Of a DNA stretch of 64,000 nt, positions 31,841 to 64,000 are shown piece by piece. The DNA comes from Oncomelania hupensis (lineage: Eukaryota > Mollusca > Gastropoda > Littorinimorpha > Pomatiopsidae): the NCBI GenBank assembly GCA_036898135.1, contig CM072511.1, positions 159,775,152 to 159,839,151 on the forward strand. Reading direction: 5' to 3'. Position 1 is the stretch's first letter. Each line of letters starts with the position of its first letter. The notes below the pieces were generated by a model. That model was given only the letters and a program-made list of their open reading frames with translations, was not told the DNA's origin and ran no database searches. A program made the position numbers and the translations under genes.

Positions 31841-34800
31841 CTGGAACACAGGACCACCAATAATGATGGTAACTTCAATCATTTTTGCAGGATTTTGATT
31901 TGGATCTGAATTCTCTGGTGAAGTTTGACAGTCAGATGGATTCAGAAAAAGCTTTTTAAATAAGTCTTTTGTGTTGTTTTTGTCGTTTTAATCAGTTTGG
32001 GGTTACATTTTCCATGAAGTGTACCAAAAGTTCTTTAATTTAAAAAATAAAAAATCAATGCTGAAACTGCACAACAATTGATGGTTGACTCGGGACCTGT
32101 TCATTATTCTTCGTTTGAAAAATGTTTACCTTGGACTCCACAAACAAAAGCGTTATTGTAAGGCAAACGGGCAGGTGATACCTAGAGAAATATCTAAAAC
32201 CATACCTGAGAAGTTGTTTGTATATGTCGGGCACCAAAGGAAGGGCCAGTGCAGCGGCCGTACGGATCATGTCATTGTTCAGAGGTCGGCGAGCCCAAGC
32301 ATGCATATCTTCCTCTAACAGTTTCTGCCAGATAAGAAAAGTCAGTAAATAAATGTGCTAAAATGGGGCAATCAATCAAAGTGGTGCATTGAATTATTCA
32401 CTCACTAAACTGTCTAAAACATTTTTTTAACAATTAAAAATTTCTTTCAAGTTACGTCATCTGAATAAACTAAAGGGTAAATTTTCATTTCAGTAGCTAG
32501 ATCGTGCTTAAGACATAACAATGCTGCACTGAGAGAGCGGCACTATGTCTACACAACACTATTTTTTGGGATGTGCAATATGTTTGTCTACACATCAGAG
32601 TAGGCGTCCCCAAATGTAGACAGGTTTTGTTGACCTTGTAGCTGCAGCCTACCTTATTCAAGCTCGGCTAACATAAGATATGTACATTAAGACACCAAAT
32701 CATTACGGTGAGATGAGATCAAAGCTCAATAATAGGTCAGTTTCTGTTAAACAGGCGGCCCTGATACTAGCTGAGTGTCGGAGATCTATCAAGCATAGGC
32801 TGTGTGTGAAAGTGTATGCCCTCGGGCCTCACACACTGCTTTCAGTGTGGCTTTGGACTGTGTGTGTAAGTGTATGCCCTCGGGCCTCACACACTGCTTT
32901 CAGTGTGGCTTTGGACCGTTGCCTCTAGTTAGTTAGTCACTGTTTATAGGTCCAGCGGACTGCAAAGAGCCGAATCAGGTCCACAACTTGGTTGAAAGTG
33001 GACTCACCCCCAATCCGTATAAACAACCCCAATGGTAACACTGAAGGCACTCTACCAGCCGGTCACTTTACAATAAAGGCACCCCATGCAGGGGACGCTG
33101 AGGCTGTATTCTAATTTATCGACACCCCCCTCCCCCCTCTCCCGTTTTCAAAAACAAAATAGAATATAAACCTCATTATAAAATATTAACAAAATACATA
33201 CATATAAAATGCTTACACTGCTAAATAATAATACCATAGAAAGCCCTATTGACCATTTGGCAGAAAGCATGCAATATCCACAAGCTGACCCAACAGACCC
33301 CATACACAAACAAGGAGTTTTGGGAGAGTTTTCAAGAAAAAAGGTAGGTGACTGGTCTAGCAAAGAAGATATAGTACTGATTAGGAACGAAGAAGAACAA
33401 ATCAGATTGACAGTAGTGATAATTTAAAGCACAAAATTTTCACAAAGAGGGGATATATTTATAAAAAAAAAACACACCATTGGGATCCAACTGCCTCTAT
33501 AAGTTAAGAACAGCCTGAGACCGTCAACAGGTCTGTTCAATTGTACCATTGTTAAGGATCACACTGCGTTTAATTTTCATGCAAATGCAGTATACTATAT
33601 CCAAAAGTTACCAGCAATGCTCAATAGGGAGTTACTTTTCAACCACTCTGTACAACCAGGGCAGGGGCCGTAACTCTGACCTTAAATGAAGGAGAGGGAT
33701 GGTACTGCTGTACGTTACTCTTGTCACACAAGGCACACACAGGCAGCCGCCGTGCACTCAGGCCTTGCTTCTCCATCAGCACCATGTACGCCACCTGGTC
33801 AACCAATTCATTAAATCAATCAGACATATAAGGGACAAATCAGCCATTGGCAAATATAATTTGTTCTCTTTTTTAAATAATTATGTTTTAGTTTTTTTAA
33901 TGTCAGTTGTTACTTATTGTCTAATATCCCATTCTTGTGAAAAGATATGAAATGTAACCATTGAACTGTATTGGATTGGATACACTATTCAAATCAGTTT
34001 CTAAAATTAAAAGATACGGAGTAAGACTGCAAGACCTAACTATTATAAAGTCTCCGCTAAACTAAGCTATGATCTTGGGTTTGAATACGAGGGTAATAAT
34101 AAATCACCAGTTATTCTCTTCCCCCTCATCATAATAGGCAAAGGTGCTGACCTGTGTATCGAAGATGTTACGCAAGGTGATGCCAAACTGGAAATGAAGG
34201 TTGGAGGCTGCAGGGCCCGAATCATGCATAACCTAAAATCATTTAATTGGTCAATATATATTTTTTTTTAATCATCAATAAATGCACAAAAATTTAACTT
34301 GATATTTTGCTGTGCTAGTTCCCAAACTAGATGACCTAAAACACACACAAACACACATACAAACACACACAAACACACACACACAAACATACACACAAAA
34401 AATACCCATACACAAATATACAACCAAATGAGACAAAACAAAACTCAAAATTAAAGCTAATTGAAACTAAAAACCAACACTAACTTTGTTATACCTTGAG
34501 AATATGAACAGATTGCAGCAGACGTCCCAGCCCGTGGAAAAGAATATCGGGCGACTTTTTGACGTCAAATACAAACGCATCTCCATTCTCCGTACTGATT
34601 GCCACTAGGCTTAGATGTCCTGAAATGAGAAACACAAACCATTAATGTTATAGATATTTTTTAGTTTTTAAAAAGGCAAGGGTGTTGAGAGCATGAATTT
34701 ATGAATTAATGATGAACATAAAAACAAAGGTACTGTAGAAAAGGTTTGGGTTTCCAAACACTGAAAAGGAAAACAATCCATCACTATTCTATTAGCGCTG

Positions 34801-36004
34801 GTATCATAAGGATAAAATACTTCGTTCTCTCTTATTAACTAGAAAGAAGTGACAGTATTGTAATAAAGATTAACAGTATCATACCTAACGGAGCGGAGCA
34901 GATAATTCCAGAAAGACGTTCACATTACCTTCAAAGTGTAAGGCAGTGTTGTATACTGCCAACTTTAATAGGAAATCTTCATTGTAAACACCGAGTTCTA
35001 CTTATAGTCAATGTTTCTACAAGGCATTGACTAATCTACTTTAGCAGTAATAGTAGTAGTAGTGTTGGAGTAAAACAGGCTGTGAAACCTATCTAAACGC
35101 CTCTGTGTGGACTCAACAATTGACTGTTTGGATCTGCTATGAGGGTTGCTGAGGACAGAGAAATATGTAGTACGCTGGTTAAACGATCATCTGTGGTGCC
35201 CCAACGACCATTGAGTTACAGGATAGGATAGGATGGGATCTGTTGGGCATGTAATTTGCCTAGATGCGTAACTCATCATTCATAATAGCATTAGGATATA
35301 AAAAATATAAAATAAAAAGTTTGGGAGCACGTCTAACTGGTTCATAAATGAATCTGTGCTTTATGTGTGTTTAAAGTAAACAAGTTTGCTTCAGCGAGTA
35401 ACAACTCGGATGGAAAACGAACATGTTGTTAAGTTAGTATTGCAATGCTGGATAAAAGATTTGGATGTGGTTAGACCTTCTTATTCACAAACCAACTTTC
35501 CCCCCCTCCCCCCTTCTCTCTCTCTCTCTCTCTTTCATACACACATGCATACACACACACACACACACAGAGTTAGTGAGAGAGAGAAAAAGAATTTTCT
35601 CCTGATAGTATCAGCATTAACATAATGATATGGATGGATTATCTTCCTTGACGCTTGTCAACTAACCCAAACCTGCCATGTCGGAGAAGTCTTGGGTGAA
35701 ATTATTTTAACATTCGTTTTAAGGACTGTATTGGCGGACTCGAGGCTTTGGCTGCAAGTTCTATTCAGAAATTCATTTCTCACACAAGTCAGTCACGTTA
35801 CTTTCAGCTTTATCGTATGCCAGGTGGATGCAAGTGTGGTTGGAAAAATCACAATTATTTTAGACTTTCAGAACCACTGAAAAATTGGATTTGAGGATTC
35901 AATCTAAATCATCATATTGCAGCCGTGAATAATACAGCAACAACCACCCTCTTCCCCCTTCCCACCCACCCATAGTGATTGCTCCATATATTCATACTAC
36001 AGCA

Positions 36005-36038
<34 letters not shown>

Positions 36039-38028
36039 CTACTTAAAGGCGCCTCATTTTATTAAGGAAAAATTCAAAGCGCTCTCACAGACAAACATCC
36101 AGACACGCACATGCATAGATCAAATTTAAAAAAAAAAAAGAAAAGAAAAAAGTGTGAGGTTAAGGTGGGAGGTAGAAGGAAGATGAGCTGTTAGGTATAC
36201 AGAGTTAGGTGTACAGAGTTAGGTGTACGTACAGAGTTAGGTGTACATTTTAGGTTTACAGACAGAGTTAGGTGTACAGAGTTAGGTGTATGTACAGAGT
36301 TAGGTGTACATTTTAGGCATACAGAGTTAGGTGTACAGACAGAGTTAGGTACTAGGTGTACAGACAGAGTTAGGTGTACAGAGTTATGCGTACACAGAGT
36401 TAGGTGTACAAAGTTAGGTGTACAGAGTTAGGTGTACAGGCAGAGTTAGGTGTACAGACAGTTAGGTGTACAGACAGAGTTAGGTGTACAGACAGAGTTA
36501 GGTGTACAGACAGTTAGGTGTGACAGAGTTAGTGCACAGAGTTAGGTGTACAGAGTTAGGTATACAGCTAGAGTTAGGTGTACAGACAGTTAGATGTACA
36601 GATTTAGGTGTACAGAGTTAGATGTACAGACAGAGTTATGTGTACAGACAGAGTTATGTGTACAGAGTAAGGTGTACAGAGTTAGATGTACAGACAGAGT
36701 TAGGCGTACAGAGTTAGATGTACAGAGTTAGGTGTACAGACAGAGTTAGGTGTACAGACAGAGTTAGGTTACAGAGTTAGATGTACAGACAGTTAGGTGT
36801 AGAGTTAGACTACAGACAGTTAGGTGTACAGAGGTGTACAGACAGTTAGGTGTACAGACAGAGTTAGGTGTACAGACAAAATTAGGTGTACAGAGTTAAG
36901 TGTAGACAGAGTTAGGCGTACAGAGTTGTTGGCAGATTAGATAATCAATTTTGCCTTAAAAGATGGGTTTTAAGAGCAGATTTGAAAGAAGAGAAGGTTG
37001 GCTTTTGGTGCAATGAGCAATGGCCGGAGCTTATTCCAGAGGGATGGACCATTAGAAGAAAAGGCTGGAAGACCCACAGACACAAGTTTTGTGTGAGAGA
37101 TCTGAAGGAGGAGAGGGTCAGAGGCTGAGCAATGCATGCGGTGTACTGTTGAAAAAGTTCACAGAGGTATGACGGGGCAAAGTTGTAAAAAAGCTTTGTA
37201 ACAAAATTAAAGGGTCTTGCAGTACTGAATTCTCTGAGAGAAAGGCAACCAGTGAAGATGATGCTGCAAAGGAGAAACATGATAAGACTTTTTTCTTTTT
37301 TAGAATCAGGCAGTCAGCATTGTTCTTCACACACTGAAGAGGTTAGATTGTACAGTCAGGAAGGCCAGCAGGCAGAGAGTTGCAATAGTCAATGCATGAG
37401 AGGATGAAAGAAGTGATTAGTTTGGAAGCTGCTTCGGTGGTGAAAGACTTTCTAACAGAGCTGATACGATGAAGCCGAAAGTAACATGGCTGAATCGTGT
37501 GAAAAATGAATGTCTGCATGGAAAGAGTGCTGTCAAAGACAACTCCAAGGTTTAGGACAGAATCAGCAAAGGATACAGAAGTGTTGTCGAGACGGAGGTA
37601 GAGAGAAGAGGGAAGCTGATAAAGATTTTGTCGGGTCCCAATCTCAACATCGTTTCAATCTTATCATTGTTCAGTTGTAGATTGTTCTGAGAAATCCAGT
37701 TCTTGATGTCAACGTACAAGTCAAATGGTTTTGTCAGAAGGTTTGTACATTGTCTGGGGATCGAGTCACTGTCATGAAGTTGTGAATCATTTAAATTAAT
37801 CTTTTATACTGATTGTGGCAGTCCAACCCAAAAAGAAGGAGAATGCAAGAAAGCAAATGAAATAACTTAATGACAGAGACTGAGAAAGTGATCAAAGCAA
37901 AAAATCGTACCTCTAGGTCCAAGACTGACCCCTGTGCATGCCAGTCCCACCACAGCTTCTGTTAGCATGAGTTTCTGAACCACCTTGTCCGCTTTCTCCC
38001 AACATGTCACCAGCTGAAGCTTCCCCAT
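31624..38028 (-). CDS. EXD1-like protein with degenerate 3'-5' exonuclease domain (six coding exons, 257 residues)
   Basis: Exons in transcript order: 38028-37911, 34619-34495, 34232-34152, 33794-33681, 32324-32206, 31840-31624. All have AG/GT borders, and the phases join to 774 bases. Residues about 26-200 read as a DEDD-type 3'-5' exonuclease fold of the EXD1/Egalitarian group: VVGLACTGVSLGPRGHLSLV, then FVFDVKKSPDILF, HILKVMHDSGP and LRNIFDTQVAYMVLMEKQGL. Family members with activity carry D-x-E at the first motif (GLDCEG-like); here it is A30-x-T32, while HD (84-85) and FDTQ (105-108) persist. EXD1 itself is a catalytically inactive partner in piRNA biogenesis, so an RNA-binding or adaptor role is the best inference. 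The gene converges on MSH3 and is head-to-head with the CCDC87-like gene. The ATG at 38028 was chosen because an AG acceptor lies directly upstream; a short 5' leader exon probably ends at 38574. Confidence 0.85.
32206..32324 (-). CDS. EXD1-like coding exon 5
   Basis: 119 bp, acceptor TCTGGCAG, donor CTCAG|GTATGG. It encodes KLLEEDMHAWARRPLNNDMI and ALPLVPDIYKQLL, the helical end of the exonuclease fold (the W-x-x-RPL-x-x-x-M-x-x-YAA block of active members reads W-x-x-RPL-x-x-x-M-x-x-TAA). Confidence 0.88.
32800..32925. repeat. 58-bp tandem duplication
   Basis: AAGTGTATGCCCTCGGGCCT ... CAGTGTGGCTTTGGAC is present twice, 58 bp apart, immediately next to repeat R copy 3. Confidence 0.9.
32930..33490 (-). 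mobile_element. Dispersed repeat family R, copy 3
   Basis: On the minus strand it carries CTAGACCAGTCACCTACCTT, GGGGTCTGTTGGGTCAGCTT and GCAGTCCGCTGGACCTATAA, ending in CTAACTAACTAG. It lies in the intron between EXD1-like exons 4 and 5. Confidence 0.82.
33681..33794 (-). CDS. EXD1-like coding exon 4
   Basis: 114 bp, acceptor TTGACCAG, donor TTTAAG|GTCAGA. It encodes VAYMVLMEKQGLSARRLPVC and continues to PSPSFK, in phase 0 on both sides. Confidence 0.88.
34152..34232 (-). CDS. EXD1-like coding exon 3
   Basis: 81 bp, acceptor GATTTTAG, donor ACACAG|GTCAGC. It encodes VMHDSGPAASNLHFQFGITL and RNIFDTQ, the HD...FDTQ signature typical of the EXD1 group. Confidence 0.92.
34495..34619 (-). CDS. 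EXD1-like coding exon 2
   Basis: 125 bp, acceptor CATTTCAG, donor CTCAAG|GTATAA. It encodes HLSLVAISTENGDAFVFDVK and then GRLLQSVHILK, beta strands and helix of the exonuclease fold. Confidence 0.9.
35137..35234 (+). mobile_element. RTE-like LINE 3' end, copy 2 (100 bp)
   Basis: Only the last 100 bp remain: GAGGGTTGCTGAGGACAGAG, ACGCTGGTTAAACGATCATC and the tail GGATAGGATAGGAT. Confidence 0.85.
36185..36925. repeat. Degenerate (GTTAGGTGTACAGA[CAGA])n minisatellite
   Basis: About 740 bp of 14-18-bp units with point changes and occasional GTACGTACAG variants, in the first intron of the EXD1-like gene. Confidence 0.92.
36926..37725 (-). mobile_element. CR1/L2-like LINE reverse-transcriptase fragment
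   Basis: On the minus strand, in broken frames, typical end-of-pol segments are readable: NWISQNNLQLNNDKIETM, FADSVLNLGVVFDSTLSMQT, SFILSCIDYCNSLLAGLPD and FSSFKSALKTHLLRQN. It lies in the same orientation as the host gene. Frameshifts make it inactive. Confidence 0.78.
37911..38028 (-). CDS. EXD1-like coding exon 1
   Basis: It starts with MGKLQLVTCWEKADKVVQKL and ends with VVGLACTGVSLGPRG at an AGAG|GTACGA donor. The ATG lies two bases after a TTAATAG acceptor. The catalytic D-x-E position reads A-x-T here. Confidence 0.8.
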
Positions 38029-38207
38029 CACTATTAATAAATAGCATAGAAAGATGTAAAACACAATTGGGATACATTTATATTCATTCCTCAATGCAAT
38101 ATAAATCAAATTAAATGTAACAATTATATTTATGATATTATATTAATGTAATAATTCAGGGAAAGCAACTCATTCACAAATACACGTTAATCCCATTGAA
38201 ATAATCA

Positions 38208-38221
38208 AACACACACACGCA

Positions 38222-38292
<71 letters not shown>
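38208..38292. repeat. (CA)n microsatellite
   Basis: About 40 CA units, 180 bp upstream of the EXD1-like ATG. Confidence 0.95.
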
Positions 38293-38293
<1 letters not shown>

Positions 38294-38573
38294 GAACTGT
38301 TTCTGTTTCTTACTAACTAACCTGCCACATTTATGTTTTATCTTTGGCATCCAGGGAAGCTGTCAAACAGGGGAGACTATTCTTGCATCACTTTACAAAA
38401 CTTCCTCTGATAACTTATTACAAGTTTTTCAACATTTATTTTCTCTGTGAAAATATACATTAATTAGCGATACATAAATAATTCAAATTAAACCTTCATT
38501 TTAAGGAAGCTTTGTTATTTTTGTTCAACTTGAAGGAAAGAATTCCAGGCTTGATTTTGTAGAGACTACATAC

Positions 38574-38645
38574 CGGAAGTTGCAAAGCATCCCTGGCAAC
38601 AAAATGGCGAAGTGAAAGTTTGAAGTGTCTGACAAATTGAATTAG
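38574..38645 (-). other. Probable 5' untranslated exon of the EXD1-like gene
   Basis: On the minus strand TTCCG|GTATGT makes a good donor at 38574. Joining it to the acceptor just before 38028 gives a leader whose only ATG is out of frame with the long reading frame. The 5' limit is approximate. Confidence 0.4.
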
Positions 38646-38676
38646 TTTGCTTTTTGTGTAAAGAACAAATTCCTAG
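38575..38676. promoter_or_regulatory. Bidirectional promoter between EXD1-like and CCDC87-like genes
   Basis: About 100 bp hold, in order, CCGGAAGT (ETS site, 38573-38580), GCATCCCTGGCAAC (RFX X-box form GYNNCC-N2-RGYAAC, 38587-38600) and AAAATGGCG (YY1-like, 38601-38609). A minus-strand donor sits at 38574 and a plus-strand donor TCCTAG|GTAAGT at 38676. This is what a TATA-less head-to-head promoter of two germline or ciliary genes looks like. Motif matches are exact reading; activity is inferred. Confidence 0.6.
38605..38676 (+). other. Probable 5' untranslated exon of the CCDC87-like gene
   Basis: The stretch ends in TTCCTAG|GTAAGTGAG, a strong plus-strand donor. It contains a three-codon ORF (ATG GCG AAG TGA), so it is likely leader rather than coding. 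The transcription start is not known. Confidence 0.4.
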
Positions 38677-38898
38677 GTAAGTGAGACCGTCTTTACGTTT
38701 CAGTTAGGATGACTGAAATTCATTCTCTCGTTAATGCTGTTAAATGTTAGAAGCAATACAGAACCGAAGTGTCTTAGCGCTGATAAATGTATAGTAAACA
38801 ACCCTGTTGACAGTACGTGCGTATCAGTGTTATTACTAAATAAAGTTCGAACATTGAAAATTGATAAACACCAATCTGTCCAGAGAGAGCAGGACAAC

Positions 38899-38960
<62 letters not shown>

Positions 38961-38961
38961 G
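38899..38961. repeat. (TAA)n microsatellite
   Basis: About 20 uninterrupted AAT/TAA units, producing spurious poly-Asn and poly-Ile frames. Confidence 0.95.
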
Positions 38962-39106
38962 GAGGCAGTATTTTGAGTGCTATCAATATGCCTGCATTTC
39001 ACTATATAGCATAGTAGTATGGCATGTACTATGTAGGCTAAAAAGCCTTTGGCCCTCATAATTGATCTTAATGAGGGTCCCAAGACCCACCCCCTGGCAT
39101 CAGTGC

Positions 39107-39595
39107 CTACCAATTTAGAATTTTTTTTAGCCTCCAAATTGCAGTGGAGTAGATGCTATCCCTAAATAATTTGTCCAGACTATTCTTGAACACATTAAGG
39201 GATCCAGCATCCACAGCCTCGGCAGTCAGGTTATTCCAAGGGGTTACCACTCTATTAGTAAAAAACTTGTTAAATTTGCGAGTATTATTAAAAGTTTTAG
39301 TAAGTTTAAATTTGTGACCTCGTGTTAAACCAACATCATTAAAATTTAAAAGAGAACAAGTGGTTAAAGGATCATACAATTTGTGCACAATTTTAAAAAT
39401 TTCGATTAAATCACCCCGCTCTCTCCTATATTCTAAACTGGGTAACCTCAGTGACTTCAGTCTCTCCTCGTAGGAGAGTCCTGACATTCCACAAATCTTC
39501 CTGGTGAATCTGCGCTGGACACCCTCAATCAAATCAACATGCCTCCTCAAATATGTCTTTGTTATCAAGCACAATCTCTATGTGTTGTAGTTGTT
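39107..39595 (-). mobile_element. Jockey/CR1-like LINE 3' end
   Basis: 155 open codons on the minus strand: VDLIEGVQRRFTRKICGMSG, LSYEERLKSLRLPSLEYRRE, RGDLIEIFKIVH and NKFFTNRVVTPWNNLTAEAV. This is the C-terminus seen in very many invertebrate non-LTR elements. The tail reads AGGCTAAAAA-type sequence into the (TAA)n tract. Confidence 0.85.
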
Positions 39596-40506
39596 AAACT
39601 GTTTGGATTTCTGGTACGTTTTCAGAACGTTGAGTAATGCCGACATCTCGTGAGCGTCGGGCTCAGCGCCTGATGCATAAGTCCACTCTGGAGGACTTGA
39701 AGATGCCGACGTTCGTCCCAAAACAAGTTGTGCCGCCTCATAAAGTGAATGACCTCTATCCACTGCGCTGGCCGGGATATAAAAGTGTCCGTAAACTTTT
39801 AGCATTTTGATTTTCATGTTAGCATAGCTTACAGTAGGAAAGTTTGGCATATATAGGCTAACAACAGCCTTTAGCCCTCATATTATTTCTTAAATGAGCC
39901 TGGTCACAGACCCAAACCCTTGGTTTTCAGAACCTTTAGTTTAAGAACCTTTTTGACTCCAAATTAGTAGAGTTTTGCATGCTGTCAGTTGTTCATGTTG
40001 ATATTGTTTTTACTAAATCTTTTAGAATGCCAGCAAAGTAACCTCAACCAACTGTAATGCCATGTATACTAAAGACAATAATTTACCTTGTCAACTAAAT
40101 AATATCGTGCTTATATAATTTAGGCTTGTCTCTTAGCATAGTTGCAATAGAAAATCGTATTATCTACACACGACATTGCAACGCCCGCATAATTATACAT
40201 TGATATTGTAATACATTTTATTGGCCATTTTTTTGTTTCAAATAAACATTGTATCACTTTTATATTGTGAGTGAAAAAAAGGTTTGTTCTTGTTGCCTAA
40301 CTCTTCAGGTAACATTATAGGACAAGAGCTGATGACACTTGAGTCCCAATGAAGATTGCCCATTAAACTTGACAGTATGACGCTGCCTTGTAATTCAGTG
40401 TTGTTGCAGTATGTATCTGTTGATTGCCTTGCTAACATCCAAGTATGTGGCCTAAACGCAATGGTATGTACGTTTGATTTTCTATTTATGCTATGGACTG
40501 TTGCAG

Positions 40507-63752
<23,246 letters not shown>

Positions 63753-64000
63753 GTATGATTTCACTTTTGTTTGTTAAACTTTTTGTGTTTCTTTTTTCTT
63801 TTGCCTAATGGAGAATTAAATGTACTGAAAGCTTCATTGGCAGTGTTGGTCAGTGAGAGGCATTTGGACAAGGAGATAACTTTGTACGATTTCGACCCTA
63901 ATATAGATGTGGGATGAGAAGGGACATAACTGCAGCCATGTCAACCAAGTTGGATGGGGCGATAACCCTGTCAATTTGTTCTTATAGTAGCAGCTCTAAA

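Noticed and set aside
37911..38109. Upstream ATG extending the EXD1-like frame to 38109
   Set aside because: The added residues are hydrophobic and unlike the family, and an AG acceptor lies immediately before the ATG at 38028.
38774..39137. Poly-Ile, poly-Asn and poly-Tyr frames
   Set aside because: Translations of the (TAA)n microsatellite.
40461..40506. ATG|GTATGT donor giving a start exon directly upstream of the first CCDC87-like exon
   Set aside because: It would imply a 43-bp intron with no polypyrimidine tract of note, too short to accept without transcript data.

Overview
The window is animal nuclear DNA: AT-rich, dominated by long introns, simple repeats and transposon debris, with three split protein-coding genes. 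Gene structures, tRNA-derived SINEs and repeat content (RTE-like LINEs with pentamer tails, DIRS, piggyBac, hAT and pogo-type fragments) suggest a lophotrochozoan, most likely a mollusc and perhaps a gastropod. That placement is inference from repeat style and protein divergence, not proven by any single marker.

Layout. (1) 1589-26259, + strand: the 3' two-fifths of a MutS-homologue MSH3 gene, nine coding exons with Walker A, signature loop, Walker B and FVTHY motifs, all joining in one frame to a stop at 26257-26259. The 5' exons lie left of the window. (2) 26260-31623: intergenic repeats between convergent genes. (3) 31624-38028, - strand: a six-coding-exon gene for a small EXD1-like (DEDD 3'-5' exonuclease fold) protein of 257 residues; the first catalytic D-x-E is replaced by A-x-T, so it is probably an inactive adaptor, as EXD1 is in the piRNA pathway. 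(4) 38575-38676: a compact head-to-head promoter with an ETS site, an RFX X-box and a YY1-like core. (5) 40507-63752 and beyond, + strand: 15 coding exons (about 475 codons, incomplete at both ends) of a CCDC87-like sperm/cilium coiled-coil protein. EXD1-like and CCDC87-like would both be germline genes sharing one promoter.

Transposons fill the introns. They include a DIRS-type element with inverted ends (1862-4146), a fold-back element (5441-6762), two piggyBac-like deletion derivatives with TTAA duplications (9812-10506, 15671-16167), a hAT element (18587-20911), a BED-finger hAT-like element nested in the tail of another repeat (21977-22804), a pogo/Tigger-like element (57403-58372), six RTE-like LINE 3' ends, CR1/L2/Jockey-like LINE fragments, and at least three tRNA-derived SINE families.

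The most unusual structure is in the MSH3 intron between 11095 and 16442. There a 17-base motif (GTGTTAAGTTACATTCA and its complement) brackets six consecutive units of 167-171 bp whose interiors look unrelated. The units are separated by linkers of 32, 9, 31, 21 and 12 bp, close to whole helical turns. I know of no element type that explains constant length, conserved inverted ends and unrelated interiors together.
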